From assembly GCA_900696685.1 (NCBI GenBank), contig CAADHA010000056.1, positions 1 through 64,000 on the forward strand: DNA of 64,000 nt, written 5' to 3'. Under the pieces are notes generated by a model. The model was not told the DNA's origin and did not search any database. It saw only the letters and a program-made list of their open reading frames with translations. Position 1 is the stretch's first letter. The number at the start of each line of letters is the position of its first letter. Shown here one piece after another: positions 42,747 through 52,358 of the stretch. A program made the translations under genes and the position numbers. The stretch comes from an uncultured Planctomycetota bacterium (GTDB lineage: Bacteria > Planctomycetota > Phycisphaerae > Phycisphaerales > UBA5793).

Positions 42747-44372
42747 ATGAGACGAACCGGAATGGCAATGGGTTGGGCGGTGGCGGCCGGTCTGGCCGGG
42801 GCGGTCCAGGCGTCGGCGCAGCCCATGCGCCTCGTGAGCCAGTACGCCAACGGAACGCAGACCACAGACCAGTCGCGCGAGCCGTCGATCAGCGCCGATG
42901 GAAGGTATGTGTGCTTCGAGTCCCGCCATTCATTCGTCCCGGAAGACACGAACAACTACTGGGACATTTATGTCAAGGACATGATGACGGGCGAGATCAA
43001 GTTGTGCAGCCGCAGCACGGCCGGCGTGGTCGGCAACGGCTTCAGCACGATGGCGATCATCTCAGGCGACGGTTCGATCGTATGCTTCATGAGCACCGCG
43101 ACGAACCTGGTGCCCAATGACACCAACAACCAGTGGGACTACTTCGTCCATGACCTCACGACGCGCGAGACGACGCGCATCAGCGTCCGCTCGGACGGCG
43201 GGCAGGCCAACGGCGGAGCCAACTGCTCGTGCCGCGTCTACAAGTTCCCGGCCGTGTCGCACGACGGGATGCTCATCGCCTTCCAGAGCAACGCGAGCAA
43301 TCTCTCCGAGAACGACGACAACGACGCGGTCGACATCTTCCAGCACAACCGCCTCACGGGCGAGACGAAGCGCATCACCTACAGCCACACGGGCGGCGCG
43401 CCCAACGGCCACTCCTTCGTCCGCAACTGCTCGCCCGACGGCCGGTTCATCGCGTTCTACAGCCTCGCGTCCGATCTTGTCCCCGACGACACCAACGACG
43501 TCCGCGACATCTTCATCCACGACACGCTCCAGGGCGTCACCGAGCGCATCAGCATCACCTGGAACGGAGGCGAGACCAACGACATCAGCGAAGCCCCCGA
43601 TGTCTCCGCAGACGGCCGCTACGTCGCCTTCGCATCCCTCGCGACCAACCTCGTGCCGGACGACACCAACGGCGTGTGGGACGTCTTCCTCCGCGACCGC
43701 GTCCTGCGGACGACCGAGCGCATCAGCGTCCGCAGCGACGGCGCTCAGGGCAACGGCTACAGCCGGCATCCGTCCATCTCCGACGACGGACGGTGGATCA
43801 CCTTCCATTCGCTGGCGACCAACTTTTTGCGCGGCGATTTCAACGGCTGGCGCGACGTGTTCATGCACGACCGCGTCACCCGCGAAACGGTGTACATCAG
43901 CGGCGGCATCGGCGGCATCGGCGACCGGCCGAGCCTGGACGGCTTCATCTCCGGCGACGGCCGATGGGTCGTGTTCGACAGCGTCGCCACGAACCTCGTC
44001 GAGAATGATCTGAACAACAATCGAGACGTGTTCCGCCTCGACCGATTCGGCAAGACCCTCACGTTGACCGGACCGAATCCCGGTGAAGTGGACCAGATCA
44101 ACCGGTTCGCGATTGACGGACTTCTGCCGGGCGCGGGCGTCATCCTCTATTACGACTTCCGTTCCGGAAGTTCACCCGTGGATGAGTGCAGCATGATCCG
44201 GCTGGACCTCAGGAATCCGAAACTGGTCGGCGGGGCCTACGGAGAGGCCGATGGCCGTGCGGTCATCAGGCGATTCATCCAGGGCGGCGCATCGGGCCGG
44301 ACGGTCCGTTTCCAGGCGTACTGCCCGACAAGTTGCGTCAAGAGCAACGTGCTCGTCTACCGATTCGACTGA
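42747..44372 (+). CDS. Secreted PD40/TolB-like beta-propeller protein with C-terminal module
   Basis: ATG 42747 follows AAGGGAGAG. Signal peptide MAMGWAVAAGLAGAVQASAQ. About 400 residues consist of repeated PD40-type blades: S-x-DGRYV-FxS-x-ATNLVP-DTN-x-WDVF-x-HD followed by TGET-RIS-R and a Gly/Asn loop. Examples are SADGRYVAFASLATNLVPDD and SGDGRWVVFDSVATNL. The last ~105 residues (FGKTLTLTGPNPGEVDQ to SNVLVYRFD) are a more divergent copy of the C-terminal module shared by secreted proteins here. Likely an extracellular binding protein; ligand unknown. 541 residues. Confidence 0.85.
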   Translation: MRRTGMAMGWAVAAGLAGAVQASAQPMRLVSQYANGTQTTDQSREPSISADGRYVCFESRHSFVPEDTNNYWDIYVKDMMTGEIKLCSRSTAGVVGNGFSTMAIISGDGSIVCFMSTATNLVPNDTNNQWDYFVHDLTTRETTRISVRSDGGQANGGANCSCRVYKFPAVSHDGMLIAFQSNASNLSENDDNDAVDIFQHNRLTGETKRITYSHTGGAPNGHSFVRNCSPDGRFIAFYSLASDLVPDDTNDVRDIFIHDTLQGVTERISITWNGGETNDISEAPDVSADGRYVAFASLATNLVPDDTNGVWDVFLRDRVLRTTERISVRSDGAQGNGYSRHPSISDDGRWITFHSLATNFLRGDFNGWRDVFMHDRVTRETVYISGGIGGIGDRPSLDGFISGDGRWVVFDSVATNLVENDLNNNRDVFRLDRFGKTLTLTGPNPGEVDQINRFAIDGLLPGAGVILYYDFRSGSSPVDECSMIRLDLRNPKLVGGAYGEADGRAVIRRFIQGGASGRTVRFQAYCPTSCVKSNVLVYRFD

Positions 44373-44442
44373 AGTCGGACCGGCGGCACAACAAGGTGGA
44401 GGATGCGGAGGAAGGGCGAGCTGACCATTCCCGGCGGCGCGG

Positions 44443-46524
44443 TCAACCTTCCTCGGCCGGCTGGGCGAGCGTAACTTCGATCCAGATCATCTCGCCGCTG
44501 CGCTTCACGCCCAGCCTGATCTTGTCGCCCGGCTTGTGCTTGCCCAGTTCCGTCATGAGAGCGCGGATGTCATTGACCGGAGCCCCGTTCCAACTGAGGA
44601 TGAGAGCGCCGGCTTTGAGACCGGCCGCGGCCGCTGGCGTGCCTTCCGTTACGCCGTCCAGAAGCACGCCCGTGGTTTCGGCGTTGTAGTTGGGCTGGAT
44701 GCCCAGGCGCACGCGAGACCGGACCATCGGCTGGGCCGGCGCCGCGTCTTCGCCTGCTCCGCCAGCCGCTGCTTCCGGAGGCTGATCGAGCATGTCGAGC
44801 CGGAACCCGCCGCCCGTCCTCTGAAACTCGAGTTTCTCCGGCATCGAGGCAAAATGCAGTGCCAGCCGCTCGGCGAGGCGTGCAATCTTCACCGCGCCGA
44901 CGGGATTGATGAGCGAGGCGACGTCCGCCGGTCTGTGGTACTGCGGATGCAGTCCCGTGAAGAAGAACAGCACGGGAATACCCACGTTGTTGAAACTGGC
45001 GTGATCGCTCGGTCCGCTGCCGCTCTGCTGGCTGACGACCCGCATTCCGCTGGAGTCGAAGAAGGGCTTGACAACGTCCGCCAGCCCCGTCGCGCTTCCA
45101 ATGCCGCTGACTTCGACGCTGTTGTTGCGCAGCCGGCCCACCATATCGAGGTTGAGCATGATGTTTACCTGGTCGGAGGTCAATGTCGGCTTGCGCGTGT
45201 AGTGCCGCGACCCGTTCAGGCCCGATTCCTCGGCGGAGAAAGCCATGAGGAGGATCGAGCGCGCATCGGTGTCTGCGGGCATCTTCGCATACTCCTCACT
45301 GAGCCGCTGAGCGAGGAGGAGCACGGCGCTGGTGCCCGAGCCGTTGTCGTCGGCACCGGGGTGGATGGTTCCCGTTGCGGCCCTGCCCCCGTTGCTTCCG
45401 AAGAAACCGTACCCGACGTGGTCGTAGTGCGCGCCGATGATGATCCACTCGTCCTTGAGTCTGCCGTGGCCGCGGATGACTCCGCCGACGTTGTCGGTCG
45501 GGTTGCGCGTGCGGCGGAGTTCGACGTTCAGCCCGGCCGTGACCACTTCATTGAGATGCGTCGCGGCGAACGAGTCGGCATCGGCGAGACGCTTGAATTC
45601 AGCGAGACTCCTGCCGCCTGCCGCCCGAAGCAGCCGGTCGCCTGCCGCCAGTGACACCTGCACGACGGGCACGCCGACGCGCCTCCACGTTGATTGCTCG
45701 GCGGTGAGCAGTTCGTGGGTTCGCGGATCGCGCGTGCCCGGCGGGTTGATGACGATGACGCCGGCGGCGCCTTTCCGTGCCGCCTCGATCAACTTCGTCT
45801 GAAGAGAGGCGGCATCGCTCCAACCGTCGCGCCCGCCGTTCCACAGGCTGCGGCCCGTTTCGTCGCTGGGTTCGTATCCGAGCATGACCGCGATGCGGCC
45901 CTTGAGGTCGATTTCGCCGTAGTGGTTCTGTCCGCCGGGCCCGGAAGCGATGCCGTAGCCGACGAAAGTCATTGGCCCGCCGGCGGCGCCGTCCCCCACT
46001 CCCAGGGCGCTGACCTCGCGCCCCGGTTCGAAGGCGGCAAGAGTGCCCGACGCGTCGGCGAAGGTGAGCTCCTGCCGCACCGCTTCCATGCCTCCGGGCA
46101 TGTCGAAAGGCTGGCGATAACTGATCCAGTGCGAACCGTCTCCGACGGCATTGCCCTCGGAGTCATACTCAGGGAATGCGGGCTGGAGACCGAAGTGCCT
46201 GAACCAGAACTCGATGTATTCCGCAGCGAAGCGGTTCCCCTTCGTCCCCGGCGCGCGGCCCTCGAAGAAGGGGTTGGCCAGCGTGGTGATGTGAGCCATG
46301 TAGGCGCGGACATCGGGGTCGAGCGAGGCGAGAATCGCGGGCATGTCCACGTCGCCGTTGGCGTCAATCCATCCTTCGGTCGAAGAGGCGACGTTGCCGG
46401 GCGCGGAGGCCGCGGACTGGGCGAGCGCGTGGCCGCCGATGCCGAAAGCGAAACTGCCCGCAAGCAGGATCGCGGCGGCGGGAATGGACAACGTGCGCGA
46501 CATACGGATGATCCGATCGAGCAT
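44443..46524 (-). CDS. M28-family zinc metallopeptidase with PA and PDZ domains
   Basis: Signal peptide IPAAAILLAGSFAFGIGGHA. A PA-type insert (GKRIAVMLGYEP-like region, GAAGVIVINPPGTRDPRTHE) precedes the peptidase core. The di-zinc site is complete: GAHYDHVG (His), GADDNGSGTSA (bridging Asp), FSAEESGLNGS (catalytic Glu and ligand Glu), LNLDMVGRL (Asp) and QYHRPADV (His). A PDZ domain ends the protein (VTEGTPAAAAGLKAGALILS). Predicted exported aminopeptidase; the PDZ may bind substrate termini. ATG 46524 sits directly before the signal peptide. An upstream ATG would add 23 residues. 693 residues. Confidence 0.92.
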   Translation of the reverse strand: MLDRIIRMSRTLSIPAAAILLAGSFAFGIGGHALAQSAASAPGNVASSTEGWIDANGDVDMPAILASLDPDVRAYMAHITTLANPFFEGRAPGTKGNRFAAEYIEFWFRHFGLQPAFPEYDSEGNAVGDGSHWISYRQPFDMPGGMEAVRQELTFADASGTLAAFEPGREVSALGVGDGAAGGPMTFVGYGIASGPGGQNHYGEIDLKGRIAVMLGYEPSDETGRSLWNGGRDGWSDAASLQTKLIEAARKGAAGVIVINPPGTRDPRTHELLTAEQSTWRRVGVPVVQVSLAAGDRLLRAAGGRSLAEFKRLADADSFAATHLNEVVTAGLNVELRRTRNPTDNVGGVIRGHGRLKDEWIIIGAHYDHVGYGFFGSNGGRAATGTIHPGADDNGSGTSAVLLLAQRLSEEYAKMPADTDARSILLMAFSAEESGLNGSRHYTRKPTLTSDQVNIMLNLDMVGRLRNNSVEVSGIGSATGLADVVKPFFDSSGMRVVSQQSGSGPSDHASFNNVGIPVLFFFTGLHPQYHRPADVASLINPVGAVKIARLAERLALHFASMPEKLEFQRTGGGFRLDMLDQPPEAAAGGAGEDAAPAQPMVRSRVRLGIQPNYNAETTGVLLDGVTEGTPAAAAGLKAGALILSWNGAPVNDIRALMTELGKHKPGDKIRLGVKRSGEMIWIEVTLAQPAEEG

Positions 46525-47105
46525 GGCCTGTGAACCCTTCCGATGGTGTTGGAGCGATGTGGCGCGGGGCGGTATGGCAATCATATGTCTCAACGCCGGG
46601 CTGGACGCTTCTGAAGAGTGCAGGCGGGAGGAGCCCGGTTCAGCCGCACTTCCTCGATCACGTGAAAGAATCGTCGTGAAGTCAAGGACGGGCGGCCATC
46701 ATCAGGTCTGTCTTTCGTCCCCGAGGCGAGCACGAGTGCAGCCGCGCGTGAAGCCACGCACGGGCGCAACCATCGCGAGAATAAACGGGACAGGTACATT
46801 TATTTCTGCCAAGAAATCCAGCGCAACTACTTGGTAATCAAAGAGATAAAATGTACCTGTCCCGTTTGTTTTGTCATTGCGGCACACGGTCCCGGCGAGG
46901 AGCCGATCGCGGGGCGAGCACCTGAATCCGGGGGCTGCGGCGAGAGGAACACCGGGTTGAGCGAGGGCCTCTGCTATGATTGGCCCTGCTGAGTCGCCGA
47001 TGCGCGTCGGCTGGACTTGAGCCGGTGGTTTCTTCTTTGACGGGATTCTCCGCTCCCATGCCGCCAACCATTGCTTCGTCCCGCCCCCTCTCCGTCGAAC
47101 CTCCC
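46525..47105. other. Intergenic region, 581 bases, holding a palindromic repeat
   Basis: No supported gene. The minus-strand open frame across 46702-47145 runs through the palindrome and has no family similarity. The region contains the divergent promoters for the M28 peptidase and gcvP, which I could not place, and the REP-like palindrome at 46783-46867. Confidence 0.5.
46783..46867. repeat. 85-bp inverted repeat, REP/RAYT-type palindrome
   Basis: AAACGGGACAGGTACATTT at 46783-46801 is repeated exactly, inverted, at 46849-46867 (19-base arms, 47-base spacer). The core GGGACAGGTACATTT is a sequence I associate with palindromes next to RAYT (REP-associated tyrosine transposase) genes in many bacteria. 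No transposase lies in the window, so this would be a solo, non-autonomous copy. It is AT-rich compared with its surroundings, consistent with transfer. Confidence 0.7.
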
Positions 47106-50057
47106 ATGACCAAGCCAACTGAGCCTCAGAAGTCCGACGGATCATGCGATGCCATGCTCGTGGCGACGGATGTCTTCGCGGACCGCCACATCGGCCCGAG
47201 CGCGGATGAAATTGATGCGATGCTCGCGAGCCTCGGCTTCGAATCGCTCGAGGCGCTCAGCGACGCGATCGTGCCCGAGTCGATCCGGTTGAGGCGGGCG
47301 CTGAAGATCGAAGAGGCGCGCAGCGAGTTTGACATCCTCGCCGAGTTGCGCACCATCGCCGACCAGAACAAGGTGAACCGTTCATTCATCGGGATGGGCT
47401 ACCACGGCTGCATCACGCCGCCGGTCATCCTCCGCAACATCATGGAGAATCCCGGCTGGTACACGCAGTACACCCCCTACCAGGCGGAGATCTCGCAGGG
47501 CCGCCTCGAAGCGTTGCTCAACTTCCAGACGATGATCGCGGACCTGACGGGCTTGCCGCTGGCCGGCGCTTCTCTGCTCGACGAGGCGACGGCGGCGGCG
47601 GAAGCGATGGCGATGTGCTTCGCCATCGCCGGCGGCAGCAGCGGCGACCGCCGCGCCTTCTTCGTCGCCGACCACTGCCATCCGCAGACCATCGCCGTCG
47701 TGCGCACGCGGGCGAAGTCGATGGGGGTGCAACTGGTTGTGGGCAATCCGGCCGCGATCGACTTCTCAGGCAAGGGGCACGCGCTGGAGTCCAGCGGCTT
47801 CTGCGGCGTGCTGGTGCAGTATCCAACGACGGACGGGCGCATCGAAGACTTTGCGCCCCTGGCCGAGGCAGCACACGCAGCCAAGTCGCTGCTCGTCGTC
47901 GCGGCTGATCCGCTGGGACTGGCGCTGCTCAAGGCGCCGGGGGAGTTCGGGGCAGACGTCGCGGTGGGCAGCACGCAGCGTTTCGGCGTGCCGATGGGCG
48001 GCGGCGGGCCGCATGCCGCGTACATCGCCACGCGCGAGGAGTTTGTGCGGCGTCTGCCGGGGCGGATCATCGGCGTCTCGCGCGACGCCACGGGCCGACC
48101 GGCGCTGCGCATGGCCATCCAGACCCGCGAGCAGCACATCAAGCGCGAGAAGGCCACCAGCAACATCTGCACCGCGCAGGCGCTTCTGGCCATCATGGCG
48201 GGGATGTACGCCGTGTACCACGGGCCCAGCGGCCTGCGACGCATTGCGGGACGCGTCCACGCTTACACCGCAGCCCTTCTCGTCGGCATTGAGCAACTCG
48301 GACATGAAACCCTCGGCAACGGGCCGGTCTTCGACACACTGCGCGTGCGCCTCGGCAAGGGCGTGAAGGGCGACGCGGTGCACGCGGCCGCGGAGGCGCT
48401 GGGGATCAACCTGCGCCGCTATGCCGACGGCACGGTAGGCATCGCCCTCGACGAGACCGTTTCTCCCGCCGACATCGTCAACATTCTCGCTGCAGTGACC
48501 GGAAAGGCTGACGGGGCGGCCGCAGTCAACCTCGAAACTCTGCTCGCCGAGGCGCGCAAGCGCGGCCTGCTCAACCTCGGCCCCTTCGAGCGGACCAGCG
48601 CCTACCTCACGCACCCGATCTTCAACACGCACCACTCCGAAACGGAGATGCTGCGCTACATCACGAAACTCCAGTCGCGCGACCTTTCGCTGGCGCACTC
48701 GATGATCGCACTCGGCTCGTGCACGATGAAACTCAACGCGACGAGCGAGATGATCCCCGTCACCTGGCCGGAGTTCGGCAATATTCACCCCTATGCGCCG
48801 GCGGAGCAGATGCGCGGGTACCAGCGGATCTACGGCGACCTCGAACGGTGGCTGGGCGAGATCACCGGCTTTGCGGCGGTCTCCCTCCAGCCCAATGCGG
48901 GCTCGCAGGGCGAGTACTCGGGCCTGCTCGCCATCCGCGCTTATCACGAATCGCGCGGCGACACGCACCGCAACGTCTGCCTCATCCCCGTCTCGGCGCA
49001 CGGCACCAACCCCGCCAGCGCGGTCATCGCCGGCTTCAGCGTCGTGGCGGTCGAGTGCGACCGGCACGGCAACGTCGATCTCAACGACCTGCGGGCCAAG
49101 GCAGCCGAGTACGCCGACCGCCTCGGCGCGCTGATGATCACCTATCCCTCCACGCATGGCGTCTTTGAGCCGAAAGTGAAGGAAGTCTGCGCCGTGGTGC
49201 ACGAGTTCGGCGGGCAGGTGTACATGGACGGGGCGAACATGAACGCGCAGGTCGGCCTGTGCCGGCCGGCGGACATCGGGGCCGACGTCTGCCACCTCAA
49301 CCTGCACAAGACTTTCTGCATCCCCCACGGAGGAGGCGGGCCGGGCATGGGGCCCATCGCCGTGGCGAAACACCTCGCGGCCTTTCTGCCGGCAAGTCCG
49401 CTGGCGGAAGACGGGCATGCTGTCGGCGCCGTGGCCGCCGCCCCTTACGGCAGCCCGAGCATCCTCACCATCTCATGGGTCTACATTGCCCTCATGGGCG
49501 CGGGGGGCCTCTGCAAGGCGACGCAGGCGGCGATGCTCAACGCCAACTACATGGCCCACCGCCTCAAGGAACACTACGACGTGCTCTACAGCGGCGTCGG
49601 CGGGCACGTCGCACACGAGTTCATCCTCGACTTCCGCGCCTTCGAGAAGTCAGCCGGGGTCAAGGTCGAAGACGTGGCCAAGCGCCTCATGGACTACGGC
49701 TTCCACGCCCCCACGATGAGTTTCCCCGTCCCCGGTACGCTCATGATCGAGCCGACCGAGAGTGAATCCAAGGCGGAACTCGACCGCTTCTGCGAAGCAC
49801 TCATTCAGATCCGCGCCGAGATTCGCGCGATCGAGGAAGGCCGCGTGGACCGGGCCGACAACCCCCTCAAGCACGCTCCGCACCCGATCCACGTCGTCGC
49901 GGCTGACCAGTGGCCGCACAGGTACAGCCGCGAAGAGGCGGCGTACCCGGCGCCCTGGCTGCGCGACGCCAAGTTCTGGCCGCCCGTGGCGCGCATTGAC
50001 AATCCATATGGGGATCGGAATCTGGTGTGTACGTGTCCGCCGATGAGTGAGGTTTGA
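47106..50057 (+). CDS. gcvP: Glycine dehydrogenase (decarboxylating), P-protein of the glycine cleavage system
   Basis: PLP enzyme that decarboxylates glycine and passes the aminomethyl group to GcvH. Single-chain form of about 983 residues with both halves: [17 protein letters not shown] and [16 protein letters not shown] near the start, [15 protein letters not shown] in the N-half. The C-half has the PLP lysine in [20 protein letters not shown] and [14 protein letters not shown] 47106 was chosen as closest to the conserved start. The frame is open further up and ATG 47058 is possible. No strong ribosome site precedes either. gcvT and gcvH are not in the window. Confidence 0.95.
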   Translation: MTKPTEPQKSDGSCDAMLVATDVFADRHIGPSADEIDAMLASLGFESLEALSDAIVPESIRLRRALKIEEARSEFDILAELRTIADQNKVNRSFIGMGYHGCITPPVILRNIMENPGWYTQYTPYQAEISQGRLEALLNFQTMIADLTGLPLAGASLLDEATAAAEAMAMCFAIAGGSSGDRRAFFVADHCHPQTIAVVRTRAKSMGVQLVVGNPAAIDFSGKGHALESSGFCGVLVQYPTTDGRIEDFAPLAEAAHAAKSLLVVAADPLGLALLKAPGEFGADVAVGSTQRFGVPMGGGGPHAAYIATREEFVRRLPGRIIGVSRDATGRPALRMAIQTREQHIKREKATSNICTAQALLAIMAGMYAVYHGPSGLRRIAGRVHAYTAALLVGIEQLGHETLGNGPVFDTLRVRLGKGVKGDAVHAAAEALGINLRRYADGTVGIALDETVSPADIVNILAAVTGKADGAAAVNLETLLAEARKRGLLNLGPFERTSAYLTHPIFNTHHSETEMLRYITKLQSRDLSLAHSMIALGSCTMKLNATSEMIPVTWPEFGNIHPYAPAEQMRGYQRIYGDLERWLGEITGFAAVSLQPNAGSQGEYSGLLAIRAYHESRGDTHRNVCLIPVSAHGTNPASAVIAGFSVVAVECDRHGNVDLNDLRAKAAEYADRLGALMITYPSTHGVFEPKVKEVCAVVHEFGGQVYMDGANMNAQVGLCRPADIGADVCHLNLHKTFCIPHGGGGPGMGPIAVAKHLAAFLPASPLAEDGHAVGAVAAAPYGSPSILTISWVYIALMGAGGLCKATQAAMLNANYMAHRLKEHYDVLYSGVGGHVAHEFILDFRAFEKSAGVKVEDVAKRLMDYGFHAPTMSFPVPGTLMIEPTESESKAELDRFCEALIQIRAEIRAIEEGRVDRADNPLKHAPHPIHVVAADQWPHRYSREEAAYPAPWLRDAKFWPPVARIDNPYGDRNLVCTCPPMSEV

Positions 50058-50084
50058 CCTGCGCGCTCCGCAGGCCGCGCCTCC

Positions 50085-50221
50085 GGTGGCATGGCCTTGC
50101 GCTTCGCCTGGCAATGCCGAAAGGGCAAGTGCGGTCGATCGCGTCACACCGCTCCGCATAGCGACGCGAAGCGCGACTCCATGCCACCCCGCACTTCCCA
50201 GCCCAGCGACGCCATGCCACT
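50085..50221. repeat. REP-like inverted repeats after gcvP
   Basis: GGTGGCATGG followed by GCGCTTCGC on the plus strand (50085-50108) recurs inverted as GCGAAGCGC..CCATGCCACC (50167-50188). A third copy of the core (inverted GTGGCATGGCGTCGC) ends at 50221. The segment lies between convergent gcvP and rplS and may act as terminator or repeat element. Confidence 0.5.
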
Positions 50222-50237
50222 CGTTGCGGCGCCGCGA

Positions 50238-50669
50238 TCACTCGCTCGCCGCGGCGGGTTCGGCGGGGGTCGTCGCCCCGTTCGCGGCGGACTCGCCTTC
50301 GACGAGGCGCTGGAGGCCGCGGCGCTGGTCGCGGAGGCGGCGGCTCTTGCCGACGCGGTTGCGGAGGAAGTACAACTTCGATCGACGCGCGTCGCCGCGC
50401 CGGACCAATTCGATCTTGGCGATGCGCGGCGAGTGGATCGGCACGACGATCTCCACGCCCTCATTGGAGACGATGCGGCGGACCGTGATCGTTTCGTTGA
50501 TCCCGCTGCCCTTGCGGGCGATGAGCACGCCCTGGTAGACCTGGATGCGCTCCTTCTCGCCCTCGATGATGCGGCGATGCACGTCGATCGTGTCGCCGCT
50601 GGTGATATCGGGAAGATCCGTCTTGATCTGCTTCTCAATGACGCTGGCGAGGAGTTGCTGCTGGTTCAT
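50238..50669 (-). CDS. rplS: 50S ribosomal protein L19
   Basis: Sits at the 30S-50S interface. Family features: DITSGDTIDVHRRIIEGEKE, RIQVYQGVLIARKGSGINET, VRRIVSNEGVEIVVPIHSPR and RRGDARRSKLYFLRNRVGKS. An extra Ala/Pro/Glu-rich tail brings it to 143 residues against about 115. ATG 50669 with AGAGAGA upstream; the longer open frame adds nothing conserved. Last gene of rpsP-trmD-rplS, 95 bases after trmD. Confidence 0.96.
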   Translation of the reverse strand: MNQQQLLASVIEKQIKTDLPDITSGDTIDVHRRIIEGEKERIQVYQGVLIARKGSGINETITVRRIVSNEGVEIVVPIHSPRIAKIELVRRGDARRSKLYFLRNRVGKSRRLRDQRRGLQRLVEGESAANGATTPAEPAAASE

Positions 50670-50764
50670 GGCGTGTCTCTCTGAGGCTGAGGTGAAGACG
50701 CAAGCGTGGCCGCGGGTCGAGGGGCACACGTGCGCCGCTGGTTCCTTTTCGCGTTCCGGACGGT

Positions 50765-51478
50765 TCAGGCGTCCGAAGGATCGTTCCTTTCAAGCAGGTC
50801 CGGCCGCCGCTGGGCCGTCCGCATTCTTCGCTGCTCCATTCTCCATCGATCCACCTCGCCGTGATCGCCGCTGCGGAGGATGTCGGGCACTTCCCGGCCG
50901 CGCCATTCGCGCGGCCTCGTGTACTGCGGACAGTCGAGCAACCTCTGTCCGCCATCAATCAGGCTGAAACTGTCCTGCTCGGCCGACTGCTCATGTCCGA
51001 GAGCGCCGGGCAGGAGCCGCACGATGGCGTCGATGAGCACCATCGCCGGCAGTTCCCCGCCGCTGAGCACGTAGTCGCCGATGCTCAGTTCCAGCGGATC
51101 GAGTTCTTCGATCACCCGTTCGTCGATGCCCTCGTAGTGGCCGGCAATGAGCAGGAGCCTCTCTCGCTGCGCCAGTTCGGCCACGATGGCCTGCGTGAGG
51201 GGCCGGCCCTGGGGCGTAAGGAGGATTCGCGTGGCCCGTCGTGGGTCGAGCGCCTCGGCCGCGAGGACCGCGTCCCATACCGGCTGGCACATCATCACCA
51301 TGCCCGGGCCGCCTCCGAAGGGGCGATCGTCTACTTTGCTGTGTTTGTTCTCCGTGTAGTCTCGAATATTGACCAGATTGAACTCAACAAGGCCTGCCGC
51401 CTGCGCCCGACCTGTGATTGAAGCGTTGAGGACGGGAGGAAAAACCTCCGGAAAGAGGGTCAGCACATCGATGCGCAT
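50765..51478 (-). CDS. trmD: tRNA (guanine-N1)-methyltransferase TrmD
   Basis: Methylates G37 next to the anticodon in tRNAs to prevent frameshifting, using SAM. SPOUT-family knot: [42 protein letters not shown] and [20 protein letters not shown], the last being the SAM-binding knot. The C-terminal domain includes [20 protein letters not shown]. 237 residues, near the usual length. ATG 51478, 47 bases after rpsP. In many bacteria rimM separates rpsP from trmD; it is missing here. Confidence 0.97.
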   Translation of the reverse strand: MRIDVLTLFPEVFPPVLNASITGRAQAAGLVEFNLVNIRDYTENKHSKVDDRPFGGGPGMVMMCQPVWDAVLAAEALDPRRATRILLTPQGRPLTQAIVAELAQRERLLLIAGHYEGIDERVIEELDPLELSIGDYVLSGGELPAMVLIDAIVRLLPGALGHEQSAEQDSFSLIDGGQRLLDCPQYTRPREWRGREVPDILRSGDHGEVDRWRMEQRRMRTAQRRPDLLERNDPSDA

Positions 51479-51525
51479 CGCTCACCACCCGTTGCCGGAG
51501 AATCGCCCGGGCCGGAGACTGGACC

Positions 51526-51816
51526 TCACTGGCCCGCCGGCGCAGCCGGGGTGAACTTCTGCCCCGGCGTGGGATCGACGCCGATGCGCTTGAGCAGTCC
51601 TGTTACCGTCTCGCTGGGCTGGGCGCCGACGCTGAGCCAGTAACGGATTCGATCGGCGTCAAAGTTGATCTGCCGGGACTGATCGGCGAGCGTGGGATCG
51701 AACCAGCCGAGTTCCTCGATGACGCGCCCGTTGCGGGGCGAACGGGAATCCATGGCGTTGAGGCGATAGCGGGGCGTGTGGCGTCGGCCAAAACGCTTGA
51801 GACGCAGACGAACCAT
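51526..51816 (-). CDS. rpsP: 30S ribosomal protein S16
   Basis: 96 residues, starting MVRLRLKRFGRRHTPRYRLN and containing SPRNGRVIEELGWFDPT and INFDADRIRYWLSVGAQPSE, the S16 signatures. Ribosome assembly protein of the small subunit. First gene of the rpsP-trmD-rplS group. No ffh gene precedes it; the next gene upstream on this strand is the unrelated small membrane protein at 52118, separated by a terminator hairpin. Confidence 0.97.
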   Translation of the reverse strand: MVRLRLKRFGRRHTPRYRLNAMDSRSPRNGRVIEELGWFDPTLADQSRQINFDADRIRYWLSVGAQPSETVTGLLKRIGVDPTPGQKFTPAAPAGQ

Positions 51817-52044
51817 GTACGGGTGCTCCGAGAGATGCCAGGGCCCAGGCCTCGAAACCGCTTCGAGTATCCGCCGGGATCGCCGCCAGAGCGGGCGGGG
51901 ACGTGGGGCGGAATAGGGGCCGTTTCCACCGGTTTTCAGGACGCAGAGTGTACGCCGCCGGTCGTGCGGTTCAAGTTGACGCTGCGCCGGCCGGTTCTCG
52001 GCAAGGGCGCCCTGCGAGCCGGATCAGGCGAACCACAACAGAGA

Positions 52045-52070
52045 CGGGCCGCGGAGCAATCCGCGGCCCG
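52045..52070 (-). terminator. Hairpin terminator of the coiled-coil/small membrane protein pair
   Basis: CGGGCCGCGGA pairs perfectly with TCCGCGGCCCG (11 bp, loop GCAA). In the minus-strand direction it is followed by TCTCTGTTGT. It lies 47 bases after the stop of the gene at 52118-52312, inside a 301-base gap that otherwise holds the unseen rpsP promoter. Confidence 0.7.
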
Positions 52071-52117
52071 CCGAAGGTACGTGCTGAAAGAGACGAGGAC
52101 TCGCGGCCAGGCTGCCG

Positions 52118-52312
52118 CTAGCGACCCCGGCTCAGGAGAGACCATGGTGAGGCCTTGGCAGAGGAGTCGGACGCGAGTTCGCCACCCTTGACCCACAGAG
52201 CCACGACGAGGACGACGAGGGCGAAGACGCCCGCGAGGGAAAGGACCGTGTAGACGTCGAGGTTTCCACCGGTGGACACGCGGCGTGGCGCCGAACCCTT
52301 GAACTGTGACAT
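52118..52312 (-). CDS. 64-residue single-pass membrane protein
   Basis: ATG 52312 is preceded by GGAGG at a spacing of 7 (GGAGGTCTACTC-ATG). The product begins MSQFKGSAPRRVSTGGNLDV, has one membrane helix (VLSLAGVFALVVLVVALWVK) and a Ser/Lys-rich tail, so N-terminus in the cytoplasm is likely. It is 46 bases downstream of the coiled-coil protein on the same strand and is followed by a terminator, so the two look like an operon. I recognise no family. The ribosome site, spacing and terminator support it as a real gene. Confidence 0.7.
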   Translation of the reverse strand: MSQFKGSAPRRVSTGGNLDVYTVLSLAGVFALVVLVVALWVKGGELASDSSAKASPWSLLSRGR

Positions 52313-52358
52313 GAGTAGACCTCCGGAAACCGGCCGAATGGGCCGCGATCGTCGTGGA

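Noticed and set aside
46702-47145. Minus-strand open frame through the palindrome
   Set aside because: Its middle is a translation of the repeat arms and spacer; no ribosome site or family.
47766-49418. 550-codon minus-strand frame inside gcvP
   Set aside because: Entirely within a conserved gcvP; product has no recognisable features.
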